Source: Bacteroidales bacterium
GTDB lineage: Bacteria > Bacteroidota > Bacteroidia > Bacteroidales > UBA1715
Assembly: GCA_027858745.1 (NCBI GenBank)
Contig: JAQICB010000015.1
Location: 1 to 56,372, forward strand
Reading direction: 5' to 3'
DNA length: 56,372 nt
Shown here: positions 9,596 through 19,100 of the stretch, one piece after another
Layout of the letters: every line of letters begins with the position of its first letter
How positions within the stretch are numbered: the stretch's first letter is position 1
Program-made: the position numbers and the translations under genes
Notes under the pieces: generated by a model
Told to the model about the DNA's origin: nothing
The model's input: only the letters and a program-made list of their open reading frames with translations
Databases searched by the model: none

Positions 9596-9733
9596 ATGTT
9601 TATTTTTTGAAATTTAAATAGTATGTGTCTCTTTTTTATCTAAGACTGAAAAAGCCATAGTTTTTTTGCCAAAATTATTTATCTCGAAGTAACTTTATTT
9701 ATTATAAAATGTATATATATAAATATATAATTT

Positions 9734-9741
9734 TATTTTTG
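9734..9741 (+). promoter_or_regulatory. Candidate -7 promoter element
   Basis: TATTTTTG matches TAnnTTTG and lies 30 bp before the start of the large repeat protein. No -33 TTTG is visible at the usual spacing, and in such AT-rich DNA the match may be chance. Confidence 0.35.
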
Positions 9742-9771
9742 TGTTGAGAGTAATAATTAAACCTATGTAAT

Positions 9772-12700
9772 ATGAATTTTTTATCGAAATTAGTATCAAT
9801 TGTGTTTTTGCTAGGCATGAGCACAATAGCTACATCACAATGTCTTAATCCGAGTTATTATACAATGAATTTTGAAGACGGTGAAGATTTTTCTATGTGG
9901 AGCTATTCGGATGAAAATGCTGATGAAAACATTTGGGATGTGTATGATTATAATGGAAATATTTGTGCAGGTTATTCGTATAGTACAACCGACGCGGCTG
10001 ATGATTATTTATTTTCGCCCTGTTTTACTTTAGAAGCCGGAAAGACTTATGAACTGAGTTTTTCGTATGTAACACAATCTGAGGGTACTTTTCCTGAGAG
10101 TTTACGAGTGTTATATGGAACAACAGCTGATGCGACTGTGAGTAATCTTATAGTAGATCTTGGAACATTTGCACATACTGATTATCGAAAATCAATACAA
10201 ACTATTACGGTTTCAACTACCGACGAGTATTATTTTGCATGGCATTGTTATAGTGATGCGGATATGTATAATTTATATATTGATTCTATTGTTGTTCGTG
10301 ACATAACAGAAAACCCTACAAGTCTTGCGAACTTGAGTACAATTGATGTTTTTTCAATAACAGAGAATTCAGCTTATTCAGGAGGAGCTATTATAGATAA
10401 CGGAGGGACGGAAATTATTAATCGCGGAGTATGTTGGAGTACCAGTCCTTTGCCAACAATTTTAGATGTTATTTCAGATGCAGGTTCAGGGAGCGGTAAT
10501 TTTATTACAGATATGCCTTCTCTTTTTGCAAATACAACATATTATGCGAGAGCATTTGCAATAAATAGTGTGGGAACTGCGTACGGAAATGAAATTAGTT
10601 TTACTACTCACGAAAATACACTTGTTTCAAATCAATCGGAAGTAGAATCAAATAATACTTCTGACGAGGCGAATGTCTTTGATATACATTCAATTATGTC
10701 AGGTTCTGTTGGTGTTGATGATGATGCCTATGATTGGTATACTTTAACAGTACCCTATGATGGAAAACTTGAATTTAATGGTATTGCAGAAAGTACGTTG
10801 GGATTATATATAGAGCTTTTTAATCAAAATAGCACAACATCATTGGTTTATACTCGTGGTTTGCTTGATGAGGATGTGGTAATGAGCTACGATAATATAA
10901 AAGCCGGAACGTATTATTTGCGAGTTGGCAGAGAATTTATTGATGGTGCATATTCATATGGTAATTATACAATTGAAAATATATTTACCCCAACATCATT
11001 ATATGATGGCAATGATACTGAACCAAATGATATATTCGAAGAATCGAAAATGTTTTCAATAAATACTTCAACAACCGGTCATATAGGATATTCAGATGGA
11101 GTGTCTCAAGATGATTATGATTGGTATACCATCACAATACCGTATGATGGAAAGATAGATTTGTATGGTTTTCCCGAAAGTATGTTGGGATTATATATAG
11201 AGCTTTTTAATCAAAACGGCACTGCATCATTGGTTTATACGCGTGGTTTACTTGATGAGGATGTTGTAATGAGCTATGATAATATAAAAGCCGGAACCTA
11301 TTATTTACGTGTTGGAAAAGAGTTTATTGATGGCACATATTCGTATGGTAGTTATATAATTGAAAATACATTTACTCCAACATCATTATATGATGGCAAT
11401 GATACTGAACCAAATGATATATCCGAAGAATCGCAAATATTTTCAATAAATACTTCAACAACCGGTCATCTAGGATATTCAGATGGAGTGTCTCGAGATG
11501 ATTATGATTGGTATACCATCACAGTACCGTATGATGGAAAGATAGATTTGTATGGTTTTCCCGAAAGTACGTTGGGATTATATATAGAGCTTTTTAATCA
11601 AAATAGCACTGCATCATTGGTTTATACGCGTGGTTTACTTGATGAGGATGTTGTAATGAGCTATGATAATATAAAAGCCGGAACCTATTATTTGCGTGTT
11701 GGAAAAGAGTTTGTTGATGGTGTATATTCGTATGGGAGTTATACAATTGAAAATTCATTTACGCCAACAGATTTGTTTGATAAAAATGATGTAGAACCTA
11801 ATAATACAGATATAGAAGCACAAACTGTTGATTTTGTTTCACCATTTTCCGGTCATATTGGGTATTCTGATGGTATTACTACAGATGATTCTGATTGGTA
11901 TGTTTTTACGACAACCGATGAAACAAGGATCTCTATTGATGGATTAGCAGAAAATACACTTGCTCTTGATTTTACCCTATTAGAAGCAAATGGTTCAACT
12001 GTTATCGAATCTATTTCAGCTACAACCACAGGTGAAGCTGTAAGATTAACATATGATAATCTGCCGGTAGGAACTTATTATTTGAAAGTCTTGCGAGTAA
12101 ATCTTTCCCAAGGATATACGTTTGGTTCATATACACTTGAAATTATTTCGGGTTTCGTTGCTACAGTGCCAACAGTTGCAACTATGAATGTTAATTCAAT
12201 TACAACAAATTCTGCTGTTTCCGGTGCTTCGATTTCTCATAACGGTGGTGCTGCTATTTCCGGTTATGGAATTCTGTGGAGTACAAACCCAAACCCAAGT
12301 TTGGATGTGTGTGATGGGTATATATCTCATGTTGGTGATGGGGTAGGTGATTTTTCGAGTAGTACTTCTGATTTATTGTCGAATACAACGTATTATATTC
12401 GTGCGTATGCAACGAATAGTGAAGGAACTGGATATGGTAATGAGATTGAGTTTACAACACTCGAGGATAATATACCAACTGATTTTGGCGGTGGTTCCGG
12501 ATCAGTTTCTGACCCATGGCAAATATATACAGCAGAACAACTAAATAATGTGCGAAATTATCTTGGCGATGATGATTCTGATAAACATTTTATTCTTATG
12601 AATGATATTGATTTGACTGATTTTCTTTCTGAAGGAAATGCCGGATATAATGATGGTTCGTATTGGGAACCAATAGGTGATGTTTTTAATAAATTTGCAG

Positions 12701-13929
12701 GGCATTTTGATGGAAACAACAATGAAATTATAAATATTAAGTCTACAAATTCATCTTATGTTGGTTTGTTTGGTTATACAACTGAAACAGCAGTAATTGA
12801 AAATACAGGTATTATTATAGATCCTACAAGTGCGATTACGGGAACTTCAAGTTCCGGGTATGTTGGAGGGCTTGTTGGAATGGCGTATGGTTCAACAATT
12901 TCTGATTGTTATGTTATCGGTGATGTTGTTGCTGAATCTGCTTCCGCTGTTGGCGGTTTGGTTGGTGCAAGTTCTGAACCGGGCTCCATAATAAATTGTT
13001 ATTCGGAAGGTTCGGTTCAAGGTAATGAAGATGTTGGCGGGTTAATTGGAAATTCCGGAAAAACAAGTATTCTAAATTCATATTCGGAAATGAATGTGAG
13101 TGGAACAAATAATGTTGGTGGACTTGTCGGTGATAGTTGGTATAGTGTTATTGATAGTTCGTATGCAACTGGAACTGTAACGGCTAGTGGTGAATATAGT
13201 GGCGGTTTTGTCGGAAATGTTCAGTATGATAGTATTACTAATTCATATGCAAGCGGTGATGTGTATGGTGGCGATTATGTCGGTGGTTTTGCCGGTTCAT
13301 TAAGTGACGCAAATCTTACAAGAGTGTATGCAAAAGGACACGTTACCGGTCTTGAACAGGTTGGTGGTTTAGTTGGTTCTAATGCTACCGGTATAATCGA
13401 TTATGCATATTCTACCGGTAAGGTTATCGGCACAACCAATGTCGGTGGACTTGTTGGTGAGTCAAAATGGAGTGGGGAAACCAGTAATTCATTTTGGAAT
13501 GTAGAGACAAGTTTACAATTGTCTTCTGAAGGCGGTAGTGGTATATCAATATTAGAAATGAAGAATCCGGCTACGTTTTTTGGGTGGGATTTTTCTTCTG
13601 TGTGGACAATTAATGAAAATAAAAATGATGGGTATCCGTATTTTAGCTGGCAGATTTTTGATAATCAAACTCCGGATGATCCAACGCTGAATATTACGCA
13701 ATCTGCAATTTCTATTGTAGCATATCCTAATCCTACAAATTCGTGTGTTACATTGAGTGGAATAAATGGTGATGTTCAATTTTTTGTTACAAATAATGAA
13801 GGAAAAGTCGTAATTTCTATTACTGAATCAAAATATATTTGTCTCGATGGGCTTGCAAACGGAACGTATTTTATTCATGTAATTTTCCAAAATGGAATGA
13901 AACACATCGTACCTGTTGTGAAACAATAA
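9772..13929 (+). CDS. Giant secreted PPC/GLUG-repeat protein with T9SS-like C-terminus
   Basis: A 1385-residue surface or secreted protein. After a signal peptide ending near residue 23 comes a jelly-roll-like region (to about 180), then a fibronectin-like module with NTTYYARAFA (182-282). Four tandem pre-peptidase C-terminal (PPC) type units follow at about 283-795, the middle two nearly identical with a 129-residue period. A second fibronectin-like module lies at 797-900. Residues 990-1245 hold seven or eight GLUG repeats around VGGLVG, which build a beta-helix-like surface. The last 75 residues, beginning VAYPNPTNS and ending in KQ, fit a type IX sorting domain. No enzyme motif is visible, so adhesion or matrix binding is the likely job. 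It is monocistronic, with a strong terminator after it. Confidence 0.9.
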   Translation: MNFLSKLVSIVFLLGMSTIATSQCLNPSYYTMNFEDGEDFSMWSYSDENADENIWDVYDYNGNICAGYSYSTTDAADDYLFSPCFTLEAGKTYELSFSYVTQSEGTFPESLRVLYGTTADATVSNLIVDLGTFAHTDYRKSIQTITVSTTDEYYFAWHCYSDADMYNLYIDSIVVRDITENPTSLANLSTIDVFSITENSAYSGGAIIDNGGTEIINRGVCWSTSPLPTILDVISDAGSGSGNFITDMPSLFANTTYYARAFAINSVGTAYGNEISFTTHENTLVSNQSEVESNNTSDEANVFDIHSIMSGSVGVDDDAYDWYTLTVPYDGKLEFNGIAESTLGLYIELFNQNSTTSLVYTRGLLDEDVVMSYDNIKAGTYYLRVGREFIDGAYSYGNYTIENIFTPTSLYDGNDTEPNDIFEESKMFSINTSTTGHIGYSDGVSQDDYDWYTITIPYDGKIDLYGFPESMLGLYIELFNQNGTASLVYTRGLLDEDVVMSYDNIKAGTYYLRVGKEFIDGTYSYGSYIIENTFTPTSLYDGNDTEPNDISEESQIFSINTSTTGHLGYSDGVSRDDYDWYTITVPYDGKIDLYGFPESTLGLYIELFNQNSTASLVYTRGLLDEDVVMSYDNIKAGTYYLRVGKEFVDGVYSYGSYTIENSFTPTDLFDKNDVEPNNTDIEAQTVDFVSPFSGHIGYSDGITTDDSDWYVFTTTDETRISIDGLAENTLALDFTLLEANGSTVIESISATTTGEAVRLTYDNLPVGTYYLKVLRVNLSQGYTFGSYTLEIISGFVATVPTVATMNVNSITTNSAVSGASISHNGGAAISGYGILWSTNPNPSLDVCDGYISHVGDGVGDFSSSTSDLLSNTTYYIRAYATNSEGTGYGNEIEFTTLEDNIPTDFGGGSGSVSDPWQIYTAEQLNNVRNYLGDDDSDKHFILMNDIDLTDFLSEGNAGYNDGSYWEPIGDVFNKFAGHFDGNNNEIINIKSTNSSYVGLFGYTTETAVIENTGIIIDPTSAITGTSSSGYVGGLVGMAYGSTISDCYVIGDVVAESASAVGGLVGASSEPGSIINCYSEGSVQGNEDVGGLIGNSGKTSILNSYSEMNVSGTNNVGGLVGDSWYSVIDSSYATGTVTASGEYSGGFVGNVQYDSITNSYASGDVYGGDYVGGFAGSLSDANLTRVYAKGHVTGLEQVGGLVGSNATGIIDYAYSTGKVIGTTNVGGLVGESKWSGETSNSFWNVETSLQLSSEGGSGISILEMKNPATFFGWDFSSVWTINENKNDGYPYFSWQIFDNQTPDDPTLNITQSAISIVAYPNPTNSCVTLSGINGDVQFFVTNNEGKVVISITESKYICLDGLANGTYFIHVIFQNGMKHIVPVVKQ
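10600..12148 (+). repeat. Four tandem PPC-type coding repeats, period 387 bp
   Basis: Repeat boundaries fall near 10600, 10984, 11371 and 11758. The exact 387-bp spacing of the last three boundaries equals 129 codons. The units at 10984-11370 and 11371-11757 are almost identical at the DNA level, including synonymous positions. The first shares long stretches with them, and the fourth (11758-12148) is clearly diverged. This suggests recent duplication or gene conversion of the middle units. Confidence 0.85.
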
Positions 13930-13954
13930 TATTGTTTGTATTGTAATATATGAT

Positions 13955-13995
13955 GATAGCCTGTAATTTTATAATTTACAGGCTATCTTTTTTTT
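13955..13995 (+). terminator. Rho-independent terminator after the repeat protein
   Basis: A perfect 12-bp stem, GATAGCCTGTAA at 13955-13966 with TTACAGGCTATC at 13976-13987, has a 9-nt loop and an eight-T tail. It ends the plus-strand transcript and has no A-run on the other side to serve the convergent gene. Confidence 0.9.
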
Positions 13996-14090
13996 ATGAA
14001 GTTATGCTGAAATCGGAGTACCGATGAATATAAAATTGATTTATTTTGTTGCTTATGCAGTGCGGTAATGTATGGAGTGCATGAATTTTA

Positions 14091-16124
14091 TTATTCAATA
14101 TGGATAATTGTATGTTTGCATTTGTTTTCTGAGCAGATGGTTATGATAAATATCCCTTTTTTGTGAATGTGTATTATGCCCTTTTTTGATGAATATTGTT
14201 GCTTATATATTTGGCGACCCTGTGTATCGAAAACAATACAATGTGTAATAGTTGAGGTGCTTGAAAAACAGATGTTTTTTTCGTAAATAGTTGGGGATAT
14301 GTGTACTTCGAAATTGTTTTGAGAATGAGATGAGATGGAATTATAATAGTTTGTTTCAAAAATGGTAAGTGTATCCGCAATACTTGTATGTATTCCGTTT
14401 GAAACCGTAAGTGTTATTCTGAAAAATCCTCGTGCATCACATATAAAAATAGGCTGTGCAGATTGTGGATTATCGAATGAAGCAAAACTTCCTGCCGGTT
14501 TTTCTAATATTTCCCAAAGGTGTGATAATCTGTCTATTATGTTGTTTGGGTCGTAGCTTTGTGTTCCGTTTAAATATACAACCGTTCCCTTTTCAACAAT
14601 TTGGTCTTTGCCGGCAATTGCTATTGGTGGCGGTGTGTTTGAGTGTACCCAATTGGAAGGTTCACTGCCAAATTCTTTCACATTTTTTCGTATAATTGAT
14701 GCATTCATTTCGGTATTTATATAAGGCCATGGTTTCGTGTTTTGATAGCTTACGATATCAATTAATCTATGTGGGGTTATGGTATCTTCTTCGTGAACGA
14801 ATGTGGGAGATTTTATTTCAAGATAGAGTTTGTGAGCATTATCCTTAAGTTCTCCAGAAAAATAAAATATCGGAGTGGACATAGAAATGCTATGTTTGTT
14901 TCTAAACTCGCTTTTGCTAAAAGGGGATTGAATAATATAAAACGATGAATGGGAAAGACAATAGGTTTCTTGAAACTGAACGGTATCAAAATAAATATCT
15001 TCTGCCCGAAATATCCAGTTATTGAGAAAAATAGTGTCGGATGTGGTGTTTGTTATTTGTATGTATTCCGGTTCATTTCGAAAACAATTATATTTAATTT
15101 CGCTCATTGCTAATGACGGAACAAGAGGGGTGAATTCTGTATTATTCGATTCTGTTGCAATAATGGGGACAAGAAATTCTTGTTTGTCCGATGTCACAAT
15201 TCGTCCTGATTGTTCGTTTGGTTCTGATTCGCCAAAACGAAATCCGTGAGCATAGCCGGTTTGTTTTCTGTTTTGAGCAGAAAAAATATATACTTTGCCT
15301 CCCGAAGCATCGAGTGTAAATGCTGAACCAAATTGTGAATCGGTGCTGTGGAGCGTTGAGCCGTAACAGATACCAGCAGAAAAAGTAAGCGTTGATTCAG
15401 CTTCAATATAGGTCGGATCAGGAATTTTCCATTTAGTAGGGTAGGAATCATTATCTGAAAGATACCAGCCTCCAATATTTACTCGTTGTGTTGTGGGGTT
15501 GAATAATTCAATTGTGTCAACTTGCGGACAGTTTGTGTTGGCAATAATTTTATTGATTTTAATGGGAGGAATATCAACGGTTTCTTCTCCTGTTCCGGGG
15601 GTGCCACCGAGTTTGTGTGATGCACGCCAGTTTTTATGATTGTGTATATTGAGACTGTCATGTTGTAAGGTAAGCGAAAAACCCATTCCATCGGGCATGA
15701 GAGGCCAGGGAGTGTTGTCTGAATATGAAAAGTTGATAAGTGTATCAAAATCTTGTACGAGAATTATTTGTTCGCCGCTATTACTTAATTTACCGGAAGA
15801 AAATTCTCCCGCAATCGGAATATCCTGATTTCGGTACGAAAAAACAGCCTGATTGCTGCAAATAACTACATATTCTCCCGGAGAAACGATGCTGTTTTCA
15901 GGAAAATAAAATGAAATTCCCTTACTGAATAAGCTGTGAGAAATATCAACCGGTGAATTTCCGATATTTTTCAATTCAATAAATTCAAAATAATCGCTAC
16001 CTGCTATACTGTCTGCAACTCTCGACGGAAAAGGATTGTAATGAATTTCTGTAATAATTATTTGACTGTATGTTGATATAGAAATTATTAATCCTAATAC
16101 TATGCAAAAAAAAATTTTCTTCAT
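14091..16124 (-). CDS. Secreted lamin-tail-domain protein with PKD and T9SS-like C-terminus
   Basis: A 677-residue exported protein with a signal peptide of about 21 residues. Three lamin-tail-type beta modules begin near residues 22 (IIITEIHYNP, FEFIELKNIGN), 188 (NIGGWYLSDND) and 338 (MSEIKYN). A PKD module lies near 500-590 (LNGTQSYDP) and a degenerate type IX sorting domain near 600-677 (FDTQGRQIYKQ). The three lamin-tail modules match, in order and wording, those of the 1534-residue gene just upstream, so this looks like a paralogue lacking the CotH kinase. The genes are 29 bp apart and should be co-transcribed. Lamin-tail domains in bacteria occur in secreted and DNA- or matrix-associated proteins; the real role is unknown. 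Confidence 0.85.
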   Translation of the reverse strand: MKKIFFCIVLGLIISISTYSQIIITEIHYNPFPSRVADSIAGSDYFEFIELKNIGNSPVDISHSLFSKGISFYFPENSIVSPGEYVVICSNQAVFSYRNQDIPIAGEFSSGKLSNSGEQIILVQDFDTLINFSYSDNTPWPLMPDGMGFSLTLQHDSLNIHNHKNWRASHKLGGTPGTGEETVDIPPIKINKIIANTNCPQVDTIELFNPTTQRVNIGGWYLSDNDSYPTKWKIPDPTYIEAESTLTFSAGICYGSTLHSTDSQFGSAFTLDASGGKVYIFSAQNRKQTGYAHGFRFGESEPNEQSGRIVTSDKQEFLVPIIATESNNTEFTPLVPSLAMSEIKYNCFRNEPEYIQITNTTSDTIFLNNWIFRAEDIYFDTVQFQETYCLSHSSFYIIQSPFSKSEFRNKHSISMSTPIFYFSGELKDNAHKLYLEIKSPTFVHEEDTITPHRLIDIVSYQNTKPWPYINTEMNASIIRKNVKEFGSEPSNWVHSNTPPPIAIAGKDQIVEKGTVVYLNGTQSYDPNNIIDRLSHLWEILEKPAGSFASFDNPQSAQPIFICDARGFFRITLTVSNGIHTSIADTLTIFETNYYNSISSHSQNNFEVHISPTIYEKNICFSSTSTITHCIVFDTQGRQIYKQQYSSKKGIIHIHKKGIFIITICSENKCKHTIIHIE

Positions 16125-16153
16125 TTTTTGTACGCTTCTTTCTTATAATGAAA

Positions 16154-19100
16154 TTATTCGACGGAAAAATAAAAATCGCAAACACCATTAACATATATAA
16201 AATATCCGGAACCGGATTTTATTGATGTTAATTCTCCTTGTTGACTAGTAAAATCATAAAAATTATTGAAATTTTTCATAACTTCGTATGCCGGGTTTTC
16301 AGCTCCGGTAATGGTGTAATTTGCAGTTCGCGGAACGCCGATAAAGTTCCATCCCGGTTTTAGTAAGTATTGGTATGAGGCGGTATGTTTGGTGCCTATA
16401 ATTTCAATTTGTTCTGTTTGACTATTGTTTATCAGAAAAACATCGCCAACCGAAACGGTAGAAAGTGAGTTGAGTTCTTGCGGATTATCTGATTTATAAA
16501 AACCTTCTCCATTTTTGATGAGGGTTGCATTGGGGAAAAGTACTGATATGTTAGTTTCATCGGGTTTCACACCTATTGAAATAAGATTCCATCCTTGATT
16601 GAGCATAATGTATTGTTTTTCTGTCGGGTCAGGAACAAGACCTTTTGTTATACCGAGTTCAAGGTCAAAAACTAAATCGGAACTTGCCACATTTTGATTA
16701 TGAACTTCAACTGCTATTATATTTTCTCCGTCGGCAAACAGAGAGGTGTTTAGTTGAAATTGTTCCCAATTTTGCCCCTCATGATTGTTTGTTGCCCATG
16801 AATCGTATGTGTGATTTTCCGGAACATTTATGGTAAGAGCTTCAACGCCGTTAATATAAACGACAGCACCATCATCATATCTCAGTTGAAGTGTTGCTTC
16901 ATTAATTGTTGCTGCATTGGCTATGTTTATTGTTTTGCGAAAATACAGAGTCGGGTATCTGTTATTTTGTGGTCCGATGTCTATTGTTGTGGTAACAAAA
17001 TCATCTGTTCCAAGCATTGTTGAGCCGGAAGACCATGTATTGTCGTTGTATGAATTAGTTCGCCAATCTTCTCCTAAATTCTGACCCAGATTGTGGTATT
17101 TCCATATATCTCCGGAACTAATAATTTGTTCTTCAACCATATCAATGTATTCGGGAATAAGGGTAACATCATTACTTGGCATAGAAAACATGGTGCTTTT
17201 AGCATACATGTTTGCAAATAATTCCTCATTAGCTCCGGTCCATCGGTAAAAAACTTTTCCTTGCGGCGGGTTTGAAGCTTCAATGGCAACAGTGCTGAAT
17301 TCGTATATTTGTTCCGATCCTGTACCGTTTTCTACGGTTAAATAATAGGTGTCGGGTAATGTTCCTCTTCCGTCAACAGCTTCCCAGTTTACAGGGTCGT
17401 TCCCGTATTTTTCGAGCGATATGCGTTGCAGTTTCATGCCATTACCATTTGCATGCGGCCATGGAGTTTCGGAGTCAAATTGTACTCGATCAACTGTTGC
17501 ATATGGAATTGTTGTTATTCCATTTTCTTGTATTGGTTTTAACGGATACTGAATAGTAATTGTTTCGCCACTATTATCAAGAGCACCGTCGTATACGAAT
17601 AATTGTGTCGTAGCATTTAATTCATAGCGTCCTCTGAATTCAGATTCGGAAATATCATTGTTTTTCAGATATATTACTTCTGATGGAGCAATTGAACAAT
17701 TTTCGGGGAAAGTGAATCGTAAACCGTTAATTTTCCATGTTTGATTCGGATAATTTTCATTATAGAGATTGACTGTATTGTCTGAAATGTTTGTAATGGT
17801 CATAAATTCTGTTCCTTGCGGGTAATTGGGGTCAGTCCCCGGATTATACATTATTTCAGAAATCACAACAGGTCCGATAAGTGGGGGAGTGTTTTCTGCA
17901 TCTTCTGAGAATGATTCTAATGCAACAATATGTGTTTCGTTTAGACTGTTTTCGTATGCTCCGTAACTCATATTGATGAGAGCAGGTTCGAATGTGTATC
18001 CGTGAGAATAACCGGTAGCGGTACTGTTTTGTGCTGCGAAAATAAAAACATCATCACCGGCGTAATTTAAAGTGAAATCTTGTCCGAATTCTTGATTTGA
18101 ATATTGAATTGCAGAGCCTTCGTAATGTCCTTCGTGAAACGTAATATATCCATGAGCAGGAATTGTGGTATTGGCAGGAATAGTCCATGCATTGTCTAAA
18201 GATGCATTGTTGCAAAGTAACCATCCGCCAATATCTACCGAATTATCGTTAGGATTATACAATTCTATTGCATTTGTATTAGGTGCTTGTGCGTTTGAAA
18301 TAACTTCGGAAATTACAACAGGGTCAGATTCTACGATATTATCATCTTCACCCGGTGAGCCGCCATAAAGGCCCGATGCTCGCCATTTTGAATAGTCATT
18401 TTGATTACCAATAGGATTCACACTAACCGAAACAAGCGAGAATCCATCACCGTCAGCTGTTATTGGCCAGGGAGCTTCGTCATCGTATTCAACTTCTGTT
18501 ATCGTAGTACCCGAAGGTGTTGATAGGGTAACTTTTTCACCGCCATTAGAAAGATTTTTATCGAATATAAAATCAGGTGAAAAACCGTAAAATAATTCAA
18601 ATGATGTAGGATCGGAGGCTAAAACTACAAATTCACCGGGGGGTATTGTTTCGCTAATCGGAAAAGTAAATTCTATACCGTCGGAAAAATGAATGTCTCC
18701 TAAATATAAGGTGGTATTTCCGGTATTTTTCAGTTCTATAAATTCAAATAAATTGCCGTCTATTCCATTGAAATCATCAGGGTGATAATGAATTTCGGTG
18801 ATTTTGAGTTTCGATAAATCTTGTTGTATGTAGAATGTTCCTTGTCTAATAGAACTCCAGGTATTGTTATTATATATACGGGCTTTTATTTTTGTAACTC
18901 CCGACAGTGAAAGAGGAGAAGTGTATGTTGTTGCTGCCGGATTTACATTTCCGCCCTCCATACGAGGGTCTGAACCGTCGGTTGTGTAATAAATAGTTCC
19001 TTGCAAATTGGTGTTGTTTTGCATGCTCAGTGAAAAGCCTGCATTAATAGAGAAGGTGTTTCCTTCGAGTAGAATATTGTTATTATAAAAATCAGGTGGA

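Noticed and set aside
10984-11757. Possible assembly duplication in the PPC repeats
   Set aside because: Units differ at several coding positions, so they are real though very similar repeats.
16154-16600. T9SS sorting domain at the end of the CotH protein
   Set aside because: The tail repeats GWNLIS/GWNFIG beta units and lacks the usual NP-start and G-rich strand pattern seen in the neighbouring secreted proteins.
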